Assembly: GCA_027574665.1 (NCBI GenBank)
Contig: CM050648.1
Location: forward strand, 51,073,200 to 51,137,199
DNA: 64,000 nucleotides
Direction of reading: 5' to 3'
Source of the DNA: Rhynochetos jubatus
Lineage: Eukaryota > Chordata > Aves > Eurypygiformes > Rhynochetidae
The translations under genes and the position numbers were made by a program. The notes beneath the pieces were generated by a model. It saw only the letters and a program-made list of their open reading frames with translations, was not told where the DNA came from and made no database searches. Positions 23,901-36,066 of the stretch are shown here, piece after piece. The number at the start of each line of letters is the position of its first letter. Positions within the stretch are counted from its first letter, which is position 1.

Positions 23901-24955
23901 GCCATATTTAAACATGAAAGTCTATAAGCAAAGCCTGAATTTGTAAGAGATTAGTGGGTTTTCAGTAAAAATGGGGCTAACAGCACAGTCTGCAGCACCA
24001 TGAACTTCACAAATATCACATCAAGCCTTAGGATCTTCACTAAACATGAAGTAGTTCTGGAGAACAGAAGTCTTACTGCTATAATCCAGCCATTTTTCTA
24101 TTTTCCCCACAGGAATTCCATGAGGTTACAGAAAAAAATGATGAGGGATATCCTTGTGAGTGCTTGTTCTCCTGTGCAGGTACCTATCTGAAGGCTGAGT
24201 GCCTAAGACAGGTGCTACTATACACTGCAGATGAAAATACAGCACTTTAAGGAAGACCTTAGTGAGGAAGTACATTCAATTAGAGATGCAGGGCTATGCA
24301 AGTCACGTAGCTTTTTAATTCAGGTTTTTTCACACTTATACCTAGGAAGATCAGGGATGCATGGATTCCATCCTAATTTATTCATCTATGCTTATGGTAT
24401 TTATTACCAATATGAAAGCTGAGGGGTAATGCATCTTTTCCACAAACATCCAAAGGAATTCTTCCTTCTCTATGCAAATGACTCAGTTGCTTGTTCATTT
24501 CAGCATGACTGAAATCAAATGATCATGGGAGGTAGAAAAAAAATTTTGTCAGAAGAAATGCAGTAGCTGGAGAAACAGAAACATGAGAAACTTTAATTTG
24601 ATATTAAAGAAACATCTATTGGTGAAAGTTTTGATATTTTTTAATTATTATTTTGTATAATCAGTGAGGAACCTAAATCAGGATGAAAACTGAGCTACCT
24701 TCACAGTATGGAAGTGAGGAGTGAAAGGTGGTTCCTGACCAGTGGTTATGGACCTGGCCTGAAGGAACAAAACTAGGGCCCAGTGCTTGATAGAAGAAAT
24801 ACTCTACATAAAAATATCTAAATACCCAGAGTGAAGGCTCAAAAAATGGTTCTCTTGCTGTGTTCACTGCTAATGCTTTCTGAAAAAGGAGTATCTGCAG
24901 AAAATAGCTCTCATCTTTCAGGGGAACGTAGGATCTTCCCTCCAACCATGGCTCA
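20986..24955. other. Unique non-coding DNA, no gene recognised
   Basis: No gene or repeat recognised. A perfect 16-base palindrome, ACTATTTGCAAATAGT, occurs at 23301-23316. About one such palindrome is expected by chance in 64 kb. Plus-strand frames of 119 codons (22149-22508) and 124 codons (23526-23900) match nothing I know. Confidence 0.5.
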
Positions 24956-25145
24956 AAGTCTCTAGGTCCTTTATGTGTAGAGCTTAAGTCGAAGTCCTTT
25001 GCTGAACATTCTTCTGAACTAGCTGAGGTAGCTCCACGACTGAGGTGCTTAACTCTCTACAGACCTTGTACAGAAGCTGTAGGCACCTAACTTAGGGCTA
25101 CACATCCTCCCAGGCAGCAGGATGCCTAAAAAATCAGTGGATCTT
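24956..25145. repeat. Possible old dispersed repeat with AGGCACCTAA motifs
   Basis: Within about 100 bases the sequence contains GAGGTGCTTAACTC, GTAGGCACCTAACTTAGG and AGGATGCCTAAAAAATCAG. These resemble the AGGCACCTAA-type motifs of an old repeat I associate with reptile and bird genomes but cannot name. The match is short and decayed. Confidence 0.3.
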
Positions 25146-26800
25146 AGCCACCAGCTAAGCCACTGGCCAGCTTGTTGGTGTCTCCCAACAAGGGTAGAGT
25201 CTCCTGTAAAACGTAATTGCTATTTCCAGACAGAGCATGCAAAATAGCTTGAAAATATGGCTCTGAAATTCCTCAGTGCATAAAGACTTCACTTGCAGAC
25301 AGCCATAGACATTAGCTCTGAAATGAAATCTCCATGTTTCTCTGCCACATGAAATCTGCTGCCTTCCTGTTAACCAGAAGACAGTGTTGGGGCCCAGGTG
25401 TGGTTGTAAGGATGAAAGCTCACCAGTGAGATGTCCTGGGGCTAACAGATTGGCCCTGAACACCAGGGAAAAATGTGTGAGCGTGTTTTCTAAGTTTTCT
25501 ATCAACAACCAGAGATGCTGCAATATCCCTTGCTACACAGCCCTTACGCTGCATGAGCTTAGAACACCAAAAACTAAACTTGCAGTAGTAGATCAGCAAG
25601 ACTTCTGCATCTTCCGTCAAGCCCAGTGGAAGGTGTGAAGTCTTGAATTAAAGACCCATTAACATGGCAAGTGTGGAAACACAGAGTTTGACATTAACTT
25701 GCAAGCCCTGAGCCATGCTTGGAGCAGGTGTGTGCTGGCATCTCCCCGGACTTCGCTCCACCGCATTTCACAGCGGGAAATACAGCTCTTGTCTTTCACA
25801 GTTACTGCTGTAGTCCTGTTCCTTGATTTGGGGTTGTTCATCTTGTCACAGCTCCAAGATGGTAAAGGGTGACTTACAGCTTCTGGCAGAGAACAAGAGC
25901 AGACGTATATGGTGTTTCACCACAACCTTGATCTTTATTTTATTTGGGGTAGTTTAATTCTCACTAAAAACTTCAGGAGCATAACAAAATTACCCACAAT
26001 TTTCATCATAGTCAGCATCATACATACTAGCTACACCAGGCATTACTAGTCTGAGATGTCAATCCTGCTTTCAATGTTTTTGTGGTTTCATAATGGTAAC
26101 GGACAACCTTGCCTAACCTAGTTGGAGACAAGCAGAGTGTAGGAGCGAATTTGAAAAGGAGAATAGCAGGCAGAGTTTTCTTTGTCTTTTCTGGTTTCCA
26201 GTAGGGACTCAGTGATTCAAGAGGGGATAATCACATAAAAAGTGAGTCTGAATGCAATGGCCTCCAAAATTTCAACAACAGGGAAACCTCCTTAGAGTCG
26301 CTAGATGATTAAATGTTGTGCATGTTGGGATGATAGAGAAATTCAGAGGGGAATACCCTGGTTTATGGGAAAAAGTGTTGCCCAGAGGAAGATTCAGATG
26401 CTTCCTCCTTGCCTGCCTGTCACCACCAGTGGATACTTGTCTCCTCAGGCTAAGAGTGAATTTGCCATTGATAACAACCTAAGTGTACCTTAACATCCCT
26501 CCAAGCCAACACATAAGGACAGCCACCCCAGCTGGGCCACCAAAATTTGCAGCTCAGTGGGGCGTATCTGTCTCCTGCATGAGAAGCCTGCTTCCTTCCA
26601 CAGGGGACAGGGGAGGAAGGATGGAAAAAGAGCCCAGGAGGAGCCACAAATAATAAATAACCATTGGAGCTGTCGCAGCAACAGCAGAATAAAACCAGGG
26701 AGGAGAGTCGGGGTAGGGGGCTTACAACCAAACTCCTGGTTTCCAGCAGTCACCTGGCTCCCCTGTCCAAGGGCACAGGGGACCATGGGGTCCACAGGGC
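25146..26800. other. Unique non-coding DNA, no gene recognised
   Basis: No repeat or exon recognised. GC content and purine-rich tracts rise from about 26500 towards the CpG-dense segment that follows. Confidence 0.5.
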
Positions 26801-27250
26801 CTGCGGGGGCACGGGCGACGCTGGCGGGGCTGGACGAGTGGCCGCCGGCTCCACGGCGCTGCTTGTTGTTGTTGGTCCGACGCAGGAACTTGGCAGGGGC
26901 GTGCAGCCGGTCCCTGCTCTGGGTCCCACAGGCAGGAAAAGTCTCCCAGCCTGTGGAGGAGACAGCCTGGCTGAAAGAGCCCCGCCAGCTCCGCTGCAGA
27001 TAAGTTAATGTACACAGAAGGGACGTAAATTACCACGACCCTCAGCAGCAGGACATTGGCCAGGCCTGTCAGGAGGAGGACAAGCGTCGGCAGGCCCCGC
27101 GCCTCGCTGACATCTACCTCCAGATAGAGCCGCCGCTGCCCGGCGAGGAAGGGCCTGGTGGAGCCAGGGCTTCCTTGAAAACAGCCGCCTGTCCCCGACA
27201 CCTACAAACTAATGCGGTTTTAATCAGGGGAATTAACGAGGGCGGTGCAC
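26801..27250. promoter_or_regulatory. CpG-island-like segment
   Basis: By hand I count roughly 30 CpG dinucleotides between 26805 and 27240. The densest parts are 26805-26882 (GGCGACG, GCCGCCGG, CACGGCGC, GTCCGACGC) and 27083-27150 (AAGCGTCGG, CCCGCGCCTCG, GCCGCCGC, CCCGGCG). GC content there is well above the rest of the window, and my rough observed/expected CpG value is about 0.7, enough for usual island criteria. Avian islands often mark promoters or developmental enhancers. No TATA box, initiator or recognisable first exon could be assigned, and the longer open frames over it (178 and 159 codons on the minus strand, 148 on the plus strand) look like by-products of GC-rich sequence. Confidence 0.5.
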
Positions 27251-27275
27251 TGTTTTTCCCAAGTGATTTGCATGG
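27205..27275. promoter_or_regulatory. Candidate regulatory core with homeodomain and POU-type sites
   Basis: At the right edge of the CpG-rich segment the sequence has CTAATGCGG, GTTTTAATCAG and GAATTAACG, followed by the inverted octamer ATTTGCAT at 27266-27273, the classic POU factor recognition sequence. This is a motif reading only. Single octamers and TAAT cores are common by chance, and it matters mainly for its position beside the island. Confidence 0.25.
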
Positions 27276-30200
27276 GGACAGCAGCCTTTTTTCCCCCCCT
27301 GCTCCCCTCCGACGCCTCCTCTGTGGCTCCACTGCCATTTCCCTTATGTTTTCATTATCTGCACTGATTTTTTCCCCCGCTCCCCGCTCCAGGGAGCCAG
27401 ACGTGCCTTCACCTCCACCCCCTGAGTCCTGACAACACTCACCTCCCTGTTTACACACTGACATCACGCTGCAGCCTGACTCCAGCCCAGAAATAACCCC
27501 CGGGAATAAAGCAAACAGGAAAAGGCCCATGACGCAGGCACCCGTTGCCTCCCTCGCAGCTACAGCCACATCACCCCCCTTCAGGGGCTGTACCCGCACA
27601 GAGTGATGCATGGGCGGTGGGATTCTGTGGGATCCTCTCCGGCCCCGCATAGCCAGGGCTGTGCACGTTGTGACATGAAGTCACCCAGGGCGCCCGACTC
27701 GCAGGCTCCGTTTTGCAGATGGATGGAGCTGAGGTGGGACAACTGCAGCCAGATGACAGGGGGAGCGTCAAGGCTGGAAACCAAGTCTTCCAGGCTTATA
27801 CTTCAGCTATTATACCATTCTTGCCCACATGAACATATTTCCCTCTCTTTTTCTCCCTCTCCGTGTTTCATTTCCTTCACGGGGAGGCACAGTTAAACCT
27901 AAAACCAGGTATGCTGGATGGACAGTGGGAACAACAATGGGAAAATGTCTGCGAGGTCACCCTCAGTTGTTTCAAATAGCATCTTATAATCCACACACAG
28001 CCCATTAATTTCAGCAGGACTCCTTGTGTGGTAAGCTCCTACCCAAGATGTGTGTGGGAGGCACATTTGGGCCCTTGGAGATTTCATTATTATTGTAAGC
28101 TTCAGCATTGGAAGGCTCCGGGGGACAGTACTTTGGTCTCCCTCTTAGGGAAAAGCCAGACATAGCCAGGCGAACCTCTGTGTCTTAACATACTGCTTCT
28201 CCTTACTTTCACGAGCTGTGCGCTCTTGCATTTGTCATATACTCTGAATACCTGGCAGCAGACCACTACCATTCTAATGGCTGTGCTCACTAGAATTATG
28301 CTGGATAATTCAGGTTGCATAAATGTCCCATTTTCTCTGGCTTTGAAAAGGCAGTTACAGTTCAGCGAGGGTTGGGTAGCTTTATGGAGGCCAGAGAAGA
28401 GTTGCGGTGCTCATCACTTTTCCCCTGGAGTGGCTGGGTACAGAATGATGCCCTGAGACCAGATCTGTCTGAATCCATGATGGATTTACATAGTTGGCTT
28501 CACGCAGTTGGCTTCAAAAGCATGTCTGGATATGGAATAAGAGAGGGCAAACACAGAGGGCTTTTGCCCAAAGCCTTTATGACCTACATTAGAGACAAGA
28601 AATATGTACAAAGGTCGCACAAAAACATAGTTATTCTGATAATTAGATTCTTTTAAAAATTAATTTACTGTGGACAGGATTTCCAGTGGCTTCCCTTAAG
28701 TACCACCATTCCCATCCACTTTTTGAAAGGCAGAAACTCTGCATGACCACAGCTTTCCTGTCTGTAAGGCTGTGTCCTGAGGGGCAACACAGGAACATTG
28801 CTGGGACACCGGTTTCCCCAGAGCAAGAGAAGGTGCTGTCTCTCCCAGCCTGCCACCCTAGCCCTGCTAAAACCACACAACCTCCCAATGACACAGCGGG
28901 GGACACACTCTCTCCAAACGAAGATGATACCCTTTGTTGTGGCCCTCTGCCATTGCCTTTTCCCTTCTGGCAGGGGCTGCAGCCCTCCATATGACTTCTG
29001 CTTCCCACCCAAATGAGCTATGAAGAGAGTTAGAGAATAAACATTGTCTAGAGAAGGGTAATGGCAGACAAAATATATAGATGGTGGAACTCAGTTTGCT
29101 AGCAGTTTACTAGATGAGTAGCTTTGGGATGTTCTGAAATGAAAGAAGCCATGTAAATAGCATTGCTATTAAGAGATGCAGGTGACATGACTACCATTCT
29201 GAGTCAAAATACCCTGTAAATGGGTAATTTTCTGCCTTATGTGTCTTCATGGCTTAAAAAAAAATCCTGCCTTTTAAGTAGGAAACTGGTCAGGTGACCG
29301 ATTTTTTTTCCTGTAAGTGCCATGCCCTGGGACTCAAGAGATGGTCTCTCCTGGAGAAGAAGAGTGCTCCAGTAACAAAGTGGATATACACTTCCAATTA
29401 GTTTTCTTCTTTTTTTTTTTTTTTTTGCTCTGTAAGTAAGAGGAAAACTAGCAACAATACAAAGAAGTAAACTAATAACCAGGTGTATATTTAGCAGAGA
29501 ACAATGACCTCTATTCCTTTCTCATTTACGCATTCTTGGCAAGGGATGGAAATGTCCTTGGTGGAATTATTTGGTGTTATATGTTATAATGTAAGTGCAA
29601 TGTATTATGTAGAGCTTTTCTAGGAACATAACTCAGGGGATTGATTGATAAACTTTTCCTTGGAAGCTTTCATGTTGATACAGGGTCAACCAAACAGTTT
29701 GGTTGTGCCAACACCCATTCTGTTCAGGGAAAGATGAGGGTAGGCTCCCATGGGAGTCCAGGAGTGCAACATGGCCAGTGGCTGAATCCTCTCCTGCTCC
29801 CAGGAACCAGTCCACACCCATGCCTGCAAAAGGGGCAGGTCCAGGAGCTGTCTTCTGATGCATTCCTTCAGCTCCTGGAGCACAGACCAATACATCCCGC
29901 TCTGCTGCAAGACAAATAATGGCAGCAGCCATTCCCTCGGTGTGTGTGCAGAGCACAGGAGGCACTCTCCAATGCCTCCTCCCCATCTGAAGACCTGGCT
30001 TCCCCAGTGCTGTCGCACCGGCAGGCTCCCTGGTCTGATGCATGTTTTCACCTCTTCCCGCACAGAATGCCCCCCGTGTTATTTTCCAACATATGTTCAC
30101 ATGCCTGGCACTGGAAACCTTTATCTTTGTGTGTTGTTTTGAGCACACCCACTGCTTCCTGGCTTTAAGCAGTTATAGCATCGACAAAGATTTACTGACA

Positions 30201-33200
30201 TCAGATAGTGGTTTTCTTAAAGCTGCGTTAAGCCAGATTGTTCTTTTGGTGGACAGGACACAACTGGGCTTCATTTGGATGGAAAATAAAGATCAGTTTT
30301 CCCAGAGCGAACATGTTTGGAGTGGGAAACTAAACCATGAATGAACATATCTTGAACGCTGAGGGACTAGCGGGAAGGAAGGTTGTAATTGCGGCATTTG
30401 AGCAAACGCTGGTTTCGGTTCCAGAGGGGCTGAAATCTGCTTCTAATTTGAGAGCAGCCCGAATGTGAAAATGTGTAGTTTCACAGCAGGTGCCAGGAAC
30501 TTCAAACTGGGATGAGAACCCCCCAAAACACAGGCAGAAATAGCTCCAAATGGTGCTTTCTCAGTAACATTGGAAGCGAGGAGGAGGATGGATGGTACAG
30601 AAGATGTTTCCTCCTGGTCCCAGCTCCTACAGCTCCTTTACCCTTCCCATGCTCCAGAGCCAGCAGCTGGCCACAGCAGAGGACCACCCCCAGCCAGGCT
30701 GCCGCCCAACAGGACTCCTGCAGGAGGTAGAATCCAGCCTCACATTTTTTTGTGATCTGTTGCTGTGTGCACACCTCTTTGGTGCGTTTCATTTCAAAAC
30801 TATGATCTTTCTTGGTTTCAGATAGGACTTCTGCAGTGAGTCACCCCTAAAATACCCAGTGGTATGTAAACATACCCGAGCTCTCCTGAAAGAAGGAATC
30901 CCAGCTTTTAATTCTGTAACAGACACCCTGATGAGATGCTGGCCCATCTGTATGTTTAACTGTCTAGGTATGTTTCTTCAGGATGCACGGGCAGGATTTT
31001 CCTTTTCACTAACAGAAAAGCAGATTTTGACATACAGGTGCTGAAGGATTTGGGAAGGTATCTCTCATTCAGAAAAAAAAAAAAGATTGTTTGACTGCTG
31101 TACATAGCTGGCCTCTGGCTTCCTTCAGGGATGCTCCCCCTTTCTCCCAACCCTGCGCTTTGAATAATCATCCAGAGGCTTGGAAGCTTATCCAGACTTA
31201 TCCAAATCTCTTTGAAGGGATGGATTAAGGCAGGAACCCTGGGACACAGGCCAAGAAACCTCAACAGCACAAGTCAGTGAGAAACCAAGAGTCTGTCCAG
31301 GAGAGCTGGCTAAGGAAAAATGAAGAAGTCCATCCCAGGGAGGCGACAGGAAGGGATCGTCTGTCTGGGGAAGGAGGGCTCTGTGGGGAGCTGAGAGAGT
31401 GGGATGAGAGAGTGGGCTCGGGCCAGACTGGGAGGGCAGGGAGAAGGCTCGCTGTGGGAGGCTTAGGCCCCAGCTGCTTTAAGCCAAACCTGCCTTATAG
31501 GTCTGTGACCCTGGCCGCAAATTTTCTGTGCAGAAATTATGATGGGAGGCTTCTGGTACTCTCTGGCACTGGCTGCATCTGAAACACCAGTGGAGCAGTC
31601 TGTTATCCCAGCACAGATTACCTTGTGGGAGACATAAATAAAGGGAGACATGAGGACATCATATGAAATAATAAATGGTCCCACGGAAGAAGGCCAGGAG
31701 GTTTCTATTTGCCTTGTTCCATGGCAAAGAACAAGAGGATATTTAGCAAAATACTGAAATATGGCAAAATAAGAACTGATGAAAGGAGATCCCTATCTAT
31801 ACAGTGTAGTCTAACCTGGTGTCATTCTTTGGTATGAGACATCACTTAATCTGCAAGTCTTGAGAGACTGAACAGAGTGCGAGATATACAGATGAGTAGC
31901 AGACATCAATCTGTGGCATTACAGATCAGTAAAGGTACCAGGATTGTCTGCAGTTTTATTATAGTGCTGGGGTTTTTTTCCCCTGAGTAGACCAAAATAT
32001 TGCCAGTAGAACAATGTTTGCACTGGGAAGGGCAGATTGAACAACCCTGAGACGTGGTGGGGGGCATCAGTCATGCAGCAAGGGCAGAGGGGAGGCAGCA
32101 GGAGAGGGGGATGGCTGTCACCTCTGCTGTCCTGCAGCCCAGCAGCTCTGCATCCCTGGACCTCTGTCCTGCTGTGGGCCACGACAGAGCCTCGACCACC
32201 CAGAAAGACTTAGGAGCAGGAATTACCCTTTTCCAGCCACCTAGTTTGTTGTTGTCGATATCTGGCTTCGGTTTTATCTCAGCTGTTTCATTCTTCCTTA
32301 CTTCTGGTGGTTTATTTTTGCTACCCAAATTAAGAAAATAACATGCAATTAGGATGTTTTACTGAATAGAATATACGCATGTCCCATGTTCTGGGCTTCC
32401 AAAAATGGGTGGGAGCAGAAGTAACATCATTGATTTATTGATTTTTTTTTAACGATCGATGTTGGGGCTGAGGTTGGAGACTCCCTTAAAGCAGTAAAGC
32501 TGAAGCAGCTTCAGAGCAGGGTTGGAGCTCAACAACCATCTCTACACACAAAAAGATAAATTGATACACAGGTAAAACAGGCACTCGGCTTTGAAGGCAG
32601 ACTGTTTTCCTTTCATCAGTCCTTCTTAACTGATATGAAGACTTTTTAACCACCAAAGCTGTACAACCCTCCACCCCAACTGACTCACACTTTCGACTAA
32701 ACTTCAAATTCTTGGGGATGGTGGTTACTCCTGAGTGAATCTTGTGGGTCATGGAAGAAAAAGCCATCCACTAAAATCAGTGCTTCAAACTCATACAGCA
32801 TTTTTGAAGCTCAGACAATCCTTCACCCTGTTCCCCAGGTCACTCTTTTTCTTTTTTTTTTTCCCCTTTTTTCAAACTCTGCATGCAACAAGGAGTAAAA
32901 GAGGGAGCACAGAGCAGAGCCCCTGTCCCAGAGCATGGTGATGGGTGCTGTTCTCTCAGGTCTGCTGCCTGGGAGGTGAGAAACCCCCAGAAATTGTTAA
33001 TGGAAAGCTAATCAAGCAAAGAGCTTACACCCAGCTCAAAGCCCTGACTGATGCATAGTAGGCAGAGGAGAGGAGTCCGGCATGTGGTGATACAGGTGCT
33101 TACTGCATCGACCACATACACTCTCTCAGGAACAGCAGCACAACAGTAATACGCAGGAGGGAGGGAGGAAGGGAAGTGACAACTTACTTCCAAATATGAA

Positions 33201-33610
33201 GGAAAAAAACCCATTCAAAATGTTTGTCTTAGAACTATTTTTCCAGTTAATGTTTAACCTTTCACTTTTCCAAAGTAATGTTCTTGTTATCAGCCCCATT
33301 GCTGAAGGTCACATATAGAATAAAAGTCATATCTTAAATACGAATAAATAACACAAGCAGAAATTAATTGAGTGCAAGTGACTCACACGACATTTAAGGT
33401 TTTCTTTACCTACCAATGTAAGCAAATGGTGTAAGCATGTCCCCTTTTGTCCCACGAGCTGAAAAGAAAGCAAGTGAGCCAGAAATGACCTATTGTGCTG
33501 CAAATGCACTCAAGGTCCATTAGGAAGGCTCTCGTCCTCAAATCCAGTTATTCTAGGAAGCAAAAAACTGTAGGACCAGGGGATATCTGTGCCCTAGCAG
33601 GGGATATGCT
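27276..33610. other. Unique non-coding DNA with simple tracts
   Basis: GC-rich at first (to about 27700) and then ordinary. Simple tracts are 17 T at 29410-29426 and an A run at about 31072-31084. A stretch CTGGGACTCAAGAGATGG near 29327-29344 recalls the head of tRNA-derived MIR-type SINEs but is too short to call. The minus-strand frame of 171 codons at 29633-30148 resembles no known family. A T/C-rich tract lies at 32846-32876. Confidence 0.45.
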
Positions 33611-33642
33611 GGGGTTGGGGGGGAGGGGAGGGGTGTTAGGGG
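33611..33642 (+). other. Potential G-quadruplex tract
   Basis: Five guanine runs of four or more, separated by one to five bases, occur in 32 bases (GGGG-TT-GGGGGGG-A-GGGG-A-GGGG-TGTTA-GGGG). This satisfies the usual four-run quadruplex pattern with a spare run. It stands in ordinary unique sequence with no promoter or exon recognised beside it. Confidence 0.7.
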
Positions 33643-36019
33643 AAAGCTCTCTGCTAATGGGAGGCACTGGGGAAGCCTTTGAGTTGCACTGTGCCATAGT
33701 GAATGACAGCCGTGATTTTGACTGATGTTGGGAGCTCTCTGATAAGAACCCAGGGGATAAAAACAAATGCTTTTGAGGAATTTGTGACCAATAAATCAAT
33801 CATTTCATTAAAGCAAACAAATGCAATGCATATGGTTTACCTCCTGTGTTCAGGGGTCTCAACAACTTTAGATGCACAGGGGTTTGTCCACTAAGAGAGA
33901 TTTATTCATGTGAAGGGGGAAGGTAACTGGAATAGGCAAAGAGTTTCATTCAGATTTTCCTTATGGTAAATCCCTAACTGTGTTTATTTACGGTTTAAAG
34001 TAGGCCTACTGTTTCATAAGGGAGGAACAGGGATAGAAAAGAAGCAAATGCTGCTACGTAAGGCTTTGCAACAGACACCTAGCTCATTGCTGTGGTTCAT
34101 AAACACACGTTTGTATTGCAGAGTCCAAAAATACCAACTATTGAGCAACCTCTCTTTCATTGCAAAGTCACTGTTTCATCTGAGATCCAGATGCTCGGAA
34201 GAAAAAGCCCTGCTTTATAATGCCTGACGTGTGATTCTGTTGTTTGCATCAGTTATTTGAACATTTCAGAGAGCAACATGGAGCGAGTGCTCTGTTGCTC
34301 AGCAGACAGTTGTTTCCTGTAGAAGGCACAGAAGCAGTGACTGTGTGACCTTCAGATTTAACTGGATCCACATAATTTCTAAGATTGTTGCTGAGGGAAT
34401 TCTTAAGGTAATTTTCAGTAATTAGACAGGATCCATTTATCCAGGTCCTATGGTATTCTCTGCATTGCGCTCTACTCAGCTGATAAATCCAGGCAGTTTA
34501 AGGAAAAAGGAAAGCAGAAAGCACTGTTGTCAAAGCAACCTACTTGCTAGATAATTTATGAACTGCTGCCCAAACGATTAAGTTTTGACGGTCCCACTCT
34601 CTGCTTTTCACTTGCTGTGACTTGCAGGGAATTGACGACTGATACAGCTTTTGCCTGAATCGGATGAAAAACCTTGTGTTTTCCACGTCAGTGGGAAAGT
34701 GGATTGAAGGGCGGTTGTTGTGGGCACTGCTCTGATTTTAGGCCTCACTGTCATAACACCTGGGAAATAGAAGCACAACTTGCTTTGAAGACTGCTCTCA
34801 TCTGCACATTGCAGTTATGGCCCAACCTGCACATCTCTCCAAGGGTACAAATGGCTGAGCTTTAAGAGTTTCTAAAGGCCTTTCTAAGGGGCCTGGAAAT
34901 AAAGCGTCAGAGCATTCAAATGGTCCATATGCTTCTTAATAATGATTATAATTTTTCTAAAGGAGTCTCATTTTCCGTGACCTTTTACTATGTGCGCTGC
35001 AAAGTTAAGTCAATAAATTAAAATCCAGCTTTGATGTTGAAGAGTTGTGGAATACTCCTGGAAATGAAAGCAGCTGCCACAAACAGCATCTTTTTTTTTT
35101 TTTTTTTTTTTTTTTTAGGAAATAAACACTGGCAAATAGACAAATGAGTTGCTTCATTTCTCCTAATCTGAGTCAAGTTTAATTTTTAAGCTGATAACAG
35201 CAGTACTGGTGCAGTGCCTCAGAAACATAAACTCAAAAGAAACAAGAGCCCTTTTTCAATGGTAGCTCTCACCATGTCATGGCCAACATTTGGATGTTTG
35301 CAACAAGCTTGTAAATTGGAAGAGTGAAGGGAAGGGCTCCTTTGCACTTCTGAGACTGCTACCAAGCCTGTGCTAATGCATACTACAGAGAACCACCCTC
35401 ATCAGCATAACAGTATTTCTCTTTCTGAATTGGAAATCGGTATTTTTTTGCCTACCCTGGCTCTCAAGTTTTATTTTCTCCCTCTTCCAAGATGTTTGAC
35501 TCTGTTTTCTAGACTACGATCTAGAAACACAACTTCTTCTGGCATAGCCTCTGATTTCTGAAGAGAAAGGGGCTGTTCAGAACTCATGCTGTGGTCCAAG
35601 TCACTGTCTATCACACTTCCCTGCTCTATTTTCACTTTTCTCATGTAACATCACATCATCTCACTTAATACATTTGTTTCTGATTACAGGCTGTGTATAA
35701 TGGCCCAGCACAATGCCTTACAGTATGCTATGGCTTCATGCCATGGGAAAACATATTCGTAATTTTTATGACCCCAGTGCAGCAATGATGCATTTTTTTA
35801 AAAAACAGAAGAACATATAAAGGAATTATTTTGTAGCAGGATTAAGCATCATTACTCATAGCAGACATACACATTGGAACTCATTAAGCCTTTGCTTTGT
35901 TATTCTTGGTATTTCAGAACATGTGCTGTAAGTGTCTCTTGGTTCTTTCCAATTCTGCTACATAAAATCCCTTAAAATTAGGCAGGACTAGGCTATAAAG
36001 CTCTTGATCTTAGATGTTT
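33643..36019. other. Unique non-coding DNA; 26-base T run
   Basis: No gene recognised. An uninterrupted run of 26 T lies at 35091-35116, the longest homopolymer in the window. It could be the poly(A) of a minus-strand retroposon, but I recognise no body to its left. AT-rich sequence at about 34895-35035 contains several TAAT cores (for example CTTAATAATGATTATAA) and might be a conserved element. Confidence 0.45.
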
Positions 36020-36066
36020 GGGCCAGATTTTTCCCTCCTTGTCAATCTGGAGTGAATCTGCAGGCA
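36020..36066 (+). repeat. Possible old amniote repeat, short piece
   Basis: The stretch GGGCCAGATTTTTCCCTCC ... CAATCTGGAGTGAATCTGCAGG resembles a dispersed ancient repeat common in reptiles and birds whose remembered form is gggccagatttt ... gtgtaaatctggagtaactcc. The family name is unknown to me. Confidence 0.35.

Noticed and set aside
27114-27650. Minus-strand frame of 178 codons
   Set aside because: Lies over and beside the CpG-rich segment, where few stops are expected by composition. Composition is low-complexity (GGGGEG, RRRRR) and no domain or splice structure is recognised.
28686-29012. Overlapping frames on both strands (102-121 codons)
   Set aside because: Several mutually exclusive frames in one GC-richer patch, without any recognisable motif.
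29320-29345. Possible MIR/tRNA-derived SINE head (CTGGGACTCAAGAGATGG)
   Set aside because: Only about 18 bases resemble the family, with no recognisable core or tail after it.
29633-30148. Minus-strand frame of 171 codons
   Set aside because: No recognisable family, and overlapping frames on the plus strand are equally open. Probably chance.
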